A stretch of 64,000 nt of DNA from Dryomyza anilis (lineage: Eukaryota > Arthropoda > Insecta > Diptera > Dryomyzidae), in assembly GCA_951804985.1 (NCBI GenBank), contig OX638132.1, positions 46,762,800 to 46,826,799 on the forward strand, given 5' to 3'. Each line of letters begins with the position of its first letter. Position 1 is the stretch's first letter. The notes beneath the pieces are model-generated. The model worked only from the letters and a program-made list of their open reading frames with translations, searched no databases and was not told the DNA's origin. The position numbers and the translations under genes are program-made. Shown one piece after another: positions 23,303 to 33,600 of the stretch.

Positions 23303-25045
23303 CACGCATAGAAATATATTGTTAGATCCGACAATAAAGTAACAATAGGCATGTTCAAAATAGATCCCATTATAGAAATTGTGAAATTATTGTCGGAAAT
23401 AACAATAAAATTATTAAATGTTAATTGAATATTTTATTGTGAATTTTTACAATTAGTATTGCCATTATTAAAAAACAATGCCATTGTCATTTTGATAATA
23501 AAAATGTGAATTTCAAATTTTATTGTCTTTTTTTAAAACAATGCCCTACAAAGCAATTTCTGCAGAAAAGTAATGAAAAACCAATGTAAATTTCTGACAA
23601 TTTTTTTAATACGTATTTTTAAACGATTACTATAAATTTTACATTAAATTTTAGATAACATTGTAATTAATACTTATACATAATAAAGCTTGTACAGAAT
23701 TAATATTCGATGGTGTTCCGGGTATATATGTTGCAGTTATTGCAATGCACAAACGAATGCAACTCGGTTTTAAAAGAATACTTCTTATTAAAAAAAAGGT
23801 TTATACTAACGCACTAATGCAAATGCGTTCACCTACAGTGTAGAGCAGCTTGATGCAGGTAATTTAGTGATCTTCTTGCCGGGGACATGTGTGCCATAGA
23901 TGGCCAAGCGCGGCAGTTGGCTCTGCGATATGAAGCGATTGACTTTTAAAAGCTTGCCCGGATCGGCTGCTGAGTAATTGCGAAAGAGACCGTGATGTCC
24001 GCCGGATTCAGTGTGTTGCGCGACAGCATCGAAGTGAATGCCTGGCAGGCCTGCGGATATGCAGCTGAGCCATTCAGAGCCATAGTGAACGGTGTGACAT
24101 TTTGGTTGCTGCTGCAAACGAAGAACAGCAGTTTTAAACTGAGATCGGAGTGTGAACTACAAAAAAAAACTCACTTCAAAAGCGCGTATTTCGTGATCTC
24201 CTGCGACAGGCGTTTCATGTTGAAGCCGCCCTTCGGTTCTTGGCTGAACACCTACACCAGCAAAAAAAAACACCTCTATTTGTTGTGCTGCGGTGGATAT
24301 AGACGTAATTTCACTCTGGAAGCCATGGTCCGAAATAAGTTTAATGGTAAAATTAAGCATTAGACAATCTGGATATTTCTCGGCTAATCGGTAGATGAGT
24401 GAAAGCCAACTATGATGATCTATCATTTCCGTCAACCAGTCTGGTGTCTCGCCCTCTTCCGTGAATATGGTATCTGCCTTTTTGGAATCAAAGGTCTTCA
24501 GTATCATGTCCTTAAGGTGGTTCTCTACCATAGCCTGCACATCAGTCACTTTAACGTCAGTCAGAATTAGCCACTCAGCAAGCAGATTTGCCATTTGAGC
24601 CACCGCCTTGTAATAACTTAATCTGGTAAACCACCGGACTGGAAGTAACGCTTGAGCTGTGAGAAGTTGCCGGGCTCCATGATGTAGTCAGGCGTCAGAA
24701 ATTTTTCCCAGCACTCTATATGTTATTTTTGTTCATATCGCCTCTTTTTTTTTTAGCTAAAATCATTTATAATCCTGTACTTATAATATAAACATATTAA
24801 TACAAATTAATTTACCCTCTATGACGATTCGCACGAATAATCGGTTTTCAATAAAACTTTTTGGCAGCCAAGTGAATGTCAATAAAAAATTATAACACAT
24901 TGTCAAAACAACAATATGATTTTCGATAACAATTGATTTTACTATTGTTAATATAATACAATGTGTTCACAATAGTATTGTGAACAATAAAATTTTGAAA
25001 TAACAATACGATATTGTGGTTTGTAACAATATATTTCTATGCGTG
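23303..25045. mobile_element. CACGCATAG TA element carrying a piece of TH1
   Basis: Ends CACGCATAGAAATATATT and its inverse AATATATTTCTATGCGTG, flanked by TA (23301-23302, 25046-25047). The empty site is readable in the paralogous block at 22813-22840 (ttggttgctacaactt), so boundaries are exact. The outer ~500 bp (left) and ~300 bp (right) are typical element sequence with gacaataa/ttattgtc motifs. The middle is host gene sequence (23833-24705). Confidence 0.85.
23833..24705 (-). pseudogene. TH1: TH1 (NELF-C/D) gene fragment
   Basis: NELF-C/D is a subunit of the negative elongation factor that holds promoter-proximal Pol II. The minus strand reads in family order: [20 protein letters not shown], then LKRYFQSGG; after a frameshift [71 protein letters not shown]. 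After a deletion come [17 protein letters not shown] (in another frame) and a last block with [11 protein letters not shown]. Similarity is high, so capture is fairly recent, but deletions and frameshifts exclude function. No introns are obvious within the piece, so an RNA intermediate cannot be excluded. It lies wholly inside a TA-flanked element. Confidence 0.85.
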
Positions 25046-25321
25046 TACAACCTATTATAACTAACTATCTGTTAAGTCAACTAAATATTGGTTATGTCTC
25101 ATTTTGAATTTAGTTGCCGTAGCAATGGAAATAAAAAATTGAAAATTAATAAAAAGTTTGTTTCCCCAATCAATGTTGCAGTTGCTTCAACTAATAGTTG
25201 GTTACGCTTTATACTATTATTTACCATAAATGAATTTCAGTTGGAGCTGACTACATTTGGTAGATGCAAATGAATATTCGACGAAACAACTGAACGCCAA
25301 GCTAATATTTTTTTGTGTGTA

Positions 25322-25610
25322 CACGCATAGAAATATATTATTAGATCCGACAATAAAATCACAATAGGCATGTTCAAAATAGATCCCATTATGGAAATTG
25401 TGAAATTATTGTCGGAAATAACAATACAATTATTAAATGTTAAATGAATATTTTATTGTGAATTTCTACAATTAGTATTGCCATTATTAAAAAACAATGC
25501 CATTGTCATTTTGATAATAAAAATGTGAATTTCAAATTTATATTGTCATTTTTTAAAACAATGTCATACAAAGCAACTTCTGAAGTAAAGTCAAATTTAT
25601 AACAGAGTAA
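25322..25610. repeat. second CACGCATAG element, left end only
   Basis: Begins CACGCATAGAAATATATTATT directly after the TA at 25320-25321 and follows 23303-23600 closely, then breaks off before 25692. Confidence 0.8.
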
Positions 25611-25691
25611 ACCAATGTATTTTTTTATTCCTTTTGTTTATATAGTACAGTATATACGTTTTTGTATACAAAGACTTTAAAATTTATAGTA

Positions 25692-27037
25692 CACTCAGAA
25701 GAAAATGTACCATTAAGTACTTCATGGTACGACCATTGATCTTATAGTTCATGTATTAATAGTTTTTTCTTTTTAAATCAAAAGTTTTATAACTAATTCA
25801 ATGAAAAATTCAGTACCATAAATTTAAATTATTTATTATTTAAATTATTATTATTTTAAATAGAATAAATGCTGTTGTTTTAATGGTTTCCTCCTATAAT
25901 AATAAACGTGGTGTAAAAAAACATAAAAACAAATACAAAAATGTTCGATTTGTACGTCATTCTGCGTGTTTACTCAAAATGGTGGCATGTATTTTTTGTA
26001 ATAATCCACATTATTAAACGTAAGGACTCAATGTATTTAATGTAAATAAATTAAATTTATATATTTAGTTATATTTATATTTATACCCTACACTAAGAGT
26101 GAAAGGGTATATTCAGTTTGGTACGCCGTTTGTAACACCCAGAAGGAAGCATCTCCGGTATGGAAAAGTATATATTCTTGATCAGCATGACCTCCTGAGT
26201 CGATTTAGCGATGTCCGTCTGTCTGTCCATCTGTCTGTCCGTCTGTCTGTCCGTCTGTCTGTCTGTCTGTTGAAATCCCTACTACTTTTAAAATTGAAGA
26301 GCTAGATAAATGAAACTTATAACTTAGATTACTAATATATCTACGCTGTATGTGCGAAAAAATTGGCGAGATCGGTCCATTGTGACCTATGATCCGACCA
26401 CTTATGTACAAATACCTCATATAAAATGTACATATAAAGATCAATTTTTATGTATACGTGCTTAGGTAAACTTTTTTGGTCAAATATATATTGATATCAT
26501 GCTCAAATACATTATAATAATGTTTTCCGGCAAAAAGACTTGTGGTTCACAAAAAAAAAAAAAAAAATCGAAATTCGGTACACCTACCCATTTGTAAATA
26601 TGGGTATCAAATGAATGGAAATTCTGCAGCGATTGAATTTTTGTAGTTATTTTCAGGATTCGTATACCCTGGTGACCTATATATCACATTGAATGGTAAC
26701 CACACATATGTGTAGGGTATTTATAGTCGGCTTAGACCGACTATAATTTTGGTAAACCTAACTATCATAATTACACCTACTTTAAAATTTCCCATGTGAT
26801 CTAACCTTCCCAACTGGTTTTATTTATTACAGAAAATAAATAATACATCGAACTTCTTTTATGGCAACGGACTCAAAAATAACTGCAGACACAAGTACTA
26901 TAATCAATTATTTGAAAACCAAAGAAAATATTATAATTAGATAACATTTGATTTAAAAAGAAAAAACTATTAATACATGAACCATAAGATAAATGGTCGT
27001 ACCATAAAGTACTTAATGGTACATTTTCTTCTGAGTG
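25692..27037. mobile_element. CACTCAGAA-family TA element, full length
   Basis: Ends CACTCAGAAGAAAATGTACC and its inverse, flanked by TA (25690-25691, 27038-27039). The inverted ends extend about 60 bp (ttaagtacttcatggtacgacc...). A second repeat (26085-26745) sits inside it. No transposase. Confidence 0.85.
26085..26745. repeat. dispersed fly repeat starting TACCCTACACTAAGAG
   Basis: Has the hairpin TACCCTACACTAAGAGTGAA...GGGTA, the phrase tatattcttgatcagcatgacc, a (GTCT/GTCC)n run at 26213-26275, and an end near gtcggcttagaccgac. This layout is familiar from many Drosophila intergenic repeats. Shorter relatives lie at 56062-56275, 57541 and 58968. Confidence 0.7.
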
Positions 27038-27039
27038 TA

Positions 27040-27362
27040 CTAATAACATCTAAATTAGTACCAATTGTAGGGAGGGAGCGTTTCGAGGTAGCTGACCGAT
27101 CCTCGTATAATGGTGTGAGAAATTTGGGATTGCGTTCGTGGGATGATCGGTGCAATGATGTGCCAAAAATGGCAGTTTAATTTATGATCGTTTAAAGTTG
27201 TATTTGTATTTTTTTTATGACAGTTTTTTTATTGTGCACTCTCGACCGGATGTGTCAGGTCGAACCTGTTCCTGGCAACGCTGAGCTAACTAGCCGGAAG
27301 GCCTATCCTGTACGACGAATAGGGTAGGTAACAAGATAATTTTTGTAATAACCTTTAAGTCA
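27040..27362. other. no gene recognised
   Basis: Includes a GC-richer patch at 27237-27320 of unknown origin. Confidence 0.35.
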
Positions 27363-27826
27363 CCTGAATATGCAACAGGGAAAGCGTTTGAAAAATGAAT
27401 CATAAATGCCTTTAAGATCTAGTGTGTTTTTCAAATCAGTTTCAAATATAAAATAAGTGCTATTTTTAGCGCTTACTCTGAATTTGAAAATGATTTGACA
27501 ATAATATTACCAAAAAGAGAAGTGAAAATTATTAGCAAAAATGTAGTGACGCTAAAAACAGTATGTTTTTTATAATTGCAATAGAAACCCCAACAAAAAA
27601 TATAACATAACAACGCGGGTCCAAATCTAACAGCTTACCGAAATCTATTAATGTTTGGACTTCTGTGAATATTTAAAACAATATACCGACTATGATTCTT
27701 AAATATAGGTTAAAGGTGTTTCAAACGTTAACCTCAACTCTACGATTTGAAAGTAATGATTGATTTCAAAGCATTCGCAAGTTAATATTAAGTGCAATGG
27801 CATATTGGGAAAGATAACATTTCGTA
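27363..27826. repeat. dispersed repeat R1, compact copy
   Basis: Runs from aatatgcaacaggg to ggcatattggg, whose inverse matches the start of the copy at 1943, so R1 has short inverted ends (CCCAATATGCC). It also shows the empty site for the MITE at 28859 (aacaatataccgac at 27678). Confidence 0.75.
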
Positions 27827-28782
27827 TTTTGTTTTAGTTGGGATGGTACGAATACTATACTAAAATACGATGAACTGTGAATACGCCAAATAATTTAATT
27901 GTATTGATATTAAACCCAAGTTACCACTTTGTGGCAACTTAACTGGTAGCCACACAGTTGCCATTTAAATGTTTGTTCTAAATCATGCGAAATATACTTA
28001 TTAGCCACCCAATTGCCAATCAAAAAGCCCCGGGGCGAGGCTTAGTTGCCACAAATTTTGATCAATTAAAGTTTCTGTTCACCTATTTGAAACTATTTGA
28101 AACTTGAACTGTAATTTATGTGTAGATTAAAAATAAAAATAATAAAGATCCTACGCAGTGCCATTAACGTGAATGTTTGTCCTGTAATAAAAATTATGCA
28201 TGGCATAATAATAGAAGTCTTTACGAACAGAGTTTTCGGCAAACTACAACTTTAATTTAACAAACGGTTCAAGTTTTCAGGTTAAAGCTCATATTCTAAA
28301 AAAAACCTAAATTTCCATAGTTTTAATTTTTATTGCGTTGAATGTAATATTTGCTTTTCACATTTTCTTTTGCAGCGCCTTTTGGTTTGTTTGCCCTTGT
28401 TTTTCTTCGCTCGATGCATTTGTTTAATGCAGAGGACCCTTCCACTTTGATGACATCTATAATATAAATAGATAAATAAGAAATATTTTTCAATATACTT
28501 TATTTCAATGTTTATCAATTGTTTATTATTTAATCCAAATCTTTTTATTACCTTCCAATGTAGCGTCTGTTCGAAGAAAAAAGCAAACGTAAAGATTAAC
28601 CTACAAATAAAAAAAGGTGGAAAACCAACGCGCAAAATATATTAGTTTTTATTACTAGTAAAATTATGGGTAATTTATCCATCTTTGGTCCTGCAGGGAT
28701 GTATTTCAAATTAGTTATGTGTGAGTAAGAAAATATAATATTTTATTTGTGCAGGAGTTTCAGTAAGGCATGTCTTGCTGGG
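27827..28782. other. no gene recognised; one unexplained minus-strand frame
   Basis: A 101-codon minus-strand frame at 28330-28635 is basic at its C-terminus (KKNKGKQTKRRCKRKCEK) and lacks any family resemblance. Near 27900-28060 gtggcaact/agttgcca motifs suggest an old inverted-repeat element. Confidence 0.35.
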
Positions 28783-30125
28783 TAACAACGCGCGTCCAAA
28801 TCTAATAGCTTACCGAAATCTATTCGTGTTTGGACTTCTGTGAATATTTAAAACAATACACAGAAAATAAACGGGTTCATAATATTAACGAATGCTGTTC
28901 ATAGAGGCAAATTCATACGTTTTAATGCAAGATACATTGTGACAATGTACATTGTCCTGTAACTTGTTTGTGAATTTAATGATCAGTTCATTTTCAGTAA
29001 GAATCAGTGTTCATAATACGCACAAATAAATTTAATGATTTTTTTCATACTTCAATGAATTATATTCATTGAAATACTGCAGTAGACATTTTGCATGTTC
29101 GTTTTTCGTGTTCGTTGCTAGTAGCGTTAGCTGCTATTAATTCGCAGAAAGCTGCGACAAATGTAAGAAGTAGTTGCGAAATGAAGTGAAATGAAGTGTG
29201 AAATTACATTTAATTTATATTATACTATTATATTTAATGTATATATTAATAGAATTTACATTAAAATAATAAAATGAAAAAACTTTCTGAATTCACTTTT
29301 GTTTATGATCTCGTTCATTAAAGTATGTATTCGATTCATTGCAACAATGAACTCTCGCATTCAATATAGCTAATGAAATATTCATTGTAATTATGAATAT
29401 TTGTCATTTTGTTTCATGATCCGTACATTGTAATTCAATGAATTTGTACATTGAAGTATTACCGGAAATTCGTTGTGACAATGAACAATTACATTGGACC
29501 AATTTTAACGAAATATTCTTTGTGATAATGTACTTTTTCATTGTAGATATGTACTTTTTTGGTTCAGTGTATACCGAGCGCCCCTGCAAACCTTGAATAG
29601 GCTACAGAATTATATTCGAGAGCTTGAAAAATACTATCTTAAAAAACACGTCTACCACATTTTGGATGCTGGTATCGATATTCTGAAGTTGTCTTCACGC
29701 TCGGGCTTGAAGTCTACGATATTAGTTGGATGACATATAACGGGATAATTAATTGAAAAATGCCTTTTTTATTGTCCTATATGATGATCCCCTTTTTTTT
29801 ACTTATTTTGCAGGATTAAATCAATATTTAAAAGAAAAAACAAAACTAAATGTAGGTTAATTTGATATCGAGTTGAAAGTAAAGCTAAATCTTAATTTGA
29901 AGTAAACGTAGAAAACAATTTAAGATTTAGTGTTAATATTGATTTGAAAAAAATGGAATTTTCAATTTAAGGTTAAGCTACCAGTTCTTATTGAAAATGC
30001 TATGATTTTTAAATTTAGGTTTAAGGTGTTTCAAACGTTAACCTCAACTCTACGAATTGAAAGTAATGATTAATTTCAAAGCATTCGCAAGTTAATATTA
30101 AGTGCAAGGGCATATTGGGTAATGC
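28783..30125. repeat. dispersed repeat R1, long copy with coding-like insert
   Basis: Opens aacaacgcgcgtccaaatct and closes ggcatattgggtaa. Compared with the compact copy it holds the MITE at 28859-29569 and extra sequence at 29577-29820, which reads RLQNYIRELEKYYLKKHVYH and LDAGIDILKLSSRSGLKS on the plus strand. That insert may be a remnant of the element's own ORF or a captured exon; I do not recognise it. Confidence 0.6.
28859..29569. mobile_element. 711-bp TA-flanked MITE (CAC.GAA ends), copy 1
   Basis: Ends CACAGAAAATAAACGGG and ...TTTTTTGGTTCAGTG, flanked by TA (28857-28858, 29570-29571). The empty site is present in the R1 copy at 27678. It is the reverse complement of 60322-61042. 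Confidence 0.9.
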
Positions 30126-30608
30126 TCTAACCAGGGCTCTCATCACATAACTTAAAAACGATCGTCGTTGAAACGATAGTCACAAAACGCAATCGTTTTT
30201 GCTTAAGTAAGACTATCTCAAAACGATATCGTTAGACGATTATCGTCATACGTGATTAGAACCCAGAATTGCGGTTGAGCGGCACCGGAACAGAGTTGCA
30301 TTTTGTTGAAAACAATATGAATTGCGAATTAATTCGACATTATGCTGATCAAATGTCTTATTTTTTTATAAAGACTGTACTTTATAACAATTAAAACAAT
30401 TTAGAAGCATAAAATTTTTCGACGGATTTTCCGTCGTCCTCAGTAATTCTGGTTAGAGAATAAACGTATTTTAATAAACTGGCAACATTGGTACTTTCGG
30501 TGTTGAATTGTAAAAAGCTTATAATAAGTAGCAGTTTTATTCCAATCGAAGTAAATTGCGAACCCTTGTTTAAATCTGCGAATCTTTACAAAATATAAGT
30601 ATTTTGGT
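30126..30608. promoter_or_regulatory. upstream region of mRpS5
   Basis: It must hold the promoter of the downstream gene by position. I can point only to clustered cgat-type inverted motifs at 30155-30245 (aacgatatcgtt, taacgattatcg-like) and a small hairpin at 30420-30436 (cgacgga...tccgtcg). No TATA box is obvious. Confidence 0.3.
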
Positions 30609-33600
30609 ATGGCGGCTTTTACTATATTTAGTAAATTTGTAAATCCTACGTTTATTAAAACAAGCTTAATGAAATGTTCGGTAAAAGTAAACAGTGCATC
30701 ACTGCTTCTTCAACGTCCAGCATACAATCCTTCAATTTCTTTAAATCGTCACACTAGTTTTTTCAATAAATGTGAGTAAAAAAAACATTAGATAACAGTG
30801 ATTAGCTGGTCCGCCCTTAACAAAAACTAGTCTGTCAATACTGTTAGAACACCAAAAAAGCTACTTATTTTTCCACTACGGTCTTGTTTACTTCATTATG
30901 GTGCTCCAAATAATGTGCAAATATGGTGCTGACTTTTGAGACGGGCAGAGAGTACAAAAATTTTAAACCTCGACGTACATAAATAACCGGGAGGGGTGAA
31001 GTTCACTTTACCGGCCGAAGCGAAAAAAAAAAAAAAATTGCCACCCCCTGTATTTTCGCAAAAAAAAAATACCAAAATTAAAAAATCGCGCCGCTCGGAC
31101 CCGTGGTGACCTTGAAAAATCAAAAACCGGTGCACCCACTTACAAGTACATATGGGTACTCAAATGAAAGGAAAGGTATATCACGATTCCAAATCTGTAA
31201 TTGTTTTTCAGATCTGTCAATCCTAGCGGCCCCTACACCAATTTATGTTATTACAATTATATGTATGTATATGTTGTATGAGTTACTTTTATGTAATAAT
31301 TGAAGTATATAAGAATGTATAACCTTAAGATTTTTAAGCTTATACAATTTTTTTTTTTTTATAAAAAAATATTTTTATTTTTTTTTTTTTTTGCATTTTT
31401 TTAATTTTTTTAATATTATTTTTTTAAATTTTTGAATTATTATTGAATTTTGAAGGAAATTGTTGGGTTTTCTTTGATTTTAGCGCCGCACGCGAAAATT
31501 TTTTCAAAAAAATCGCGCGTTTTTTTTTTGAAAATTTTTTCATTTTTTAAGTAGAAGGTATATATCTACTTTTGATTTAATTTTTGATATGAAATAGTAA
31601 CTTTTGTATGATTGTAGTGTCGCAGGCGAAAAATTTTTCAAAAAAATCGCGCGATTTTTTTGAAAAATTTTTCATTTTTTCAGAAGCACATAGATATATA
31701 TGTACATATATTCTAAATATATGTACATACATTCTAATATACTTCAATTATTACATACAAGTAGCACATAAAACACATGCATATGATTGAAATTACATAA
31801 ATTGATGTAGGGGCCGCTAGGATTGACAGATTGATAGGATTGAAAAACAATTACAGATTTGGAATCGTGAGGAAAATACTTTTCATTTGAGTACCCATAT
31901 GTACTTGTAAGTAGGTGCACCGGTTTTTGATTTTTCAAGGTCACCACGGGTCCGAGCGGCGCGATTTTTTAATTTTGGTATTTTTTTGTTGCAAAAATAC
32001 AGCGCGTGACAATTTTTTTTTTTAATTTCACTTCGGCCGGTAAAGTGAACTTTAGCCACCGGGAGGTTATAACTATATTTCGGATTATAATAAAATGACG
32101 CGCAACGTAATATATATATGGTCATAAAAATAGTTTAAAATGACCGAGACAAAATTGGCTTAGCCAATTTATCTCGAAGGGGAAAGATGAAAATGAAATT
32201 AAAAATCATTTACATACACAAACCATGGAATTTTAATTACCTGAATAAATGGAGAAATCATTTTAAACTATTAATATAATTTTAATCATCATCATCATAA
32301 TCGCGATACTACGGCTGAAGTTTACTTTCGAAATGATTTAAAAAAATTGCTAGGTCCTTCCCAATGGGGGATGTCACGTGGTACCCTCTAAAATTCAAAA
32401 CTTTTTTTACCAGGAAGTAAAAAAAATAGAATTTAAAAAAAAAACGTAAATAATCCAGTCGAAAAATTGTTTCTTACTGCATCGATCGTCTCCTAGTTAC
32501 TTTGTAGCTACGTAACTCAGAAAACGTACCACATCCTAGCTTACTTTACATGGGGTATGGCCGCTTTGTCTACGATGAATTCTCGTACTACAAGTAAGTA
32601 GGAACGTAAGTTACCATGTCTACTCCATAACATACATTGTAAATAGGCGAGAATATGACTGTATACATTGTAGGTTAATTTGTGTGTGTGGGATACGTGT
32701 GTGGGGTAAGTAGCTCTATTTTATAGCTTACGAAGTATATTGGAAACTTTCCAATGGAAAGTGATCATGCTTGGTTTCGATCTAGCAAAATGATCAAATA
32801 AATGTCCAATAACGCAAGCGGGTTCTGGCCAAATCCCAATGGAGCCAATTTGTCTAAAATAATGTCCAATGACGCAGTTAGGTTCTGGCCAAATCACAAA
32901 GGAACCAATTTTTCCAAAAAAAGTGCAATGACGCAGTTAGTTTTGGCCAAATCCAAAACATTTTTCCAAAATATGTCTCAATGACGGACTTAGATGCGTA
33001 TCTAGTCCCACATGAAGGGATTCACCTAAAAAAAAATGTGGATAATTGATACAGATTCAAAAAGTCGAATGATCCACCTAGATGCGAATCTATGCCCCTT
33101 AAAACAGATTCAAAATGTTGGCCTCGGGTGCAACAGATTTACCGAAAAATATTCCATGATGCATCTGGATGCATTTCTGTGCCATTGAAATACATTCAAG
33201 ACAAAATGTGGTGCGTGCCACTTCCTTATCAATGCTTTTATATTTTAAATAGAATTGATCAATTCCAATTCATGTTTGTTGAATTGAAATTGATCAATGC
33301 CAATTTATAAAATTTGAATTGAATTTAATAAAAGTATTTCACTTCAAATTTGTTGGAATTGAAATTTGTTTACTTAATTCAAATGAAATATTTTTCGAAT
33401 TGAAATACTTTTTTCAAATGCCATTTAAATAAATAGAAATGAAATTATTTGATAACAATTTCAATTCATGAACAAATTTAATTTGAAAAATAATGAATTA
33501 GTCCCGCGTCCGCGTACAAAAAATTCACATAAAATTATTATGTACACGGGTGTGTCGCTTTGATGGATTATTTGTGTCAGATTTCTAAAAAAATATTTGA

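Larger units (their letters stand above)
22140..25319. mobile_element. CACCCAAAG-family TA element with duplicated right half
   Basis: Left end CACCCAAAGAACGAATCAG after TA (22138-22139). Right ends ...TTTGTGTG occur twice, at 23099 and at 25319, each followed by TA. The block from catgaaaaaac.gaa (22534) to the first right end is repeated from 23105 onward, and the second copy has swallowed the 23303-25045 element. No transposase frame was found. Confidence 0.7.

Noticed and set aside
26205..26444. 79-codon minus-strand frame with TDGQ repeats
   Set aside because: Product of the (GTCT/GTCC)n run in a dispersed repeat.
27237..27320. GC-rich patch with caggtcgaacctg considered as a tRNA
   Set aside because: No cloverleaf and no proper A/B box pair.
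32802..32984. 60-codon frame with repeated FWPN motif
   Set aside because: A by-product of the 60-bp tandem repeat in the mRpS5 intron.
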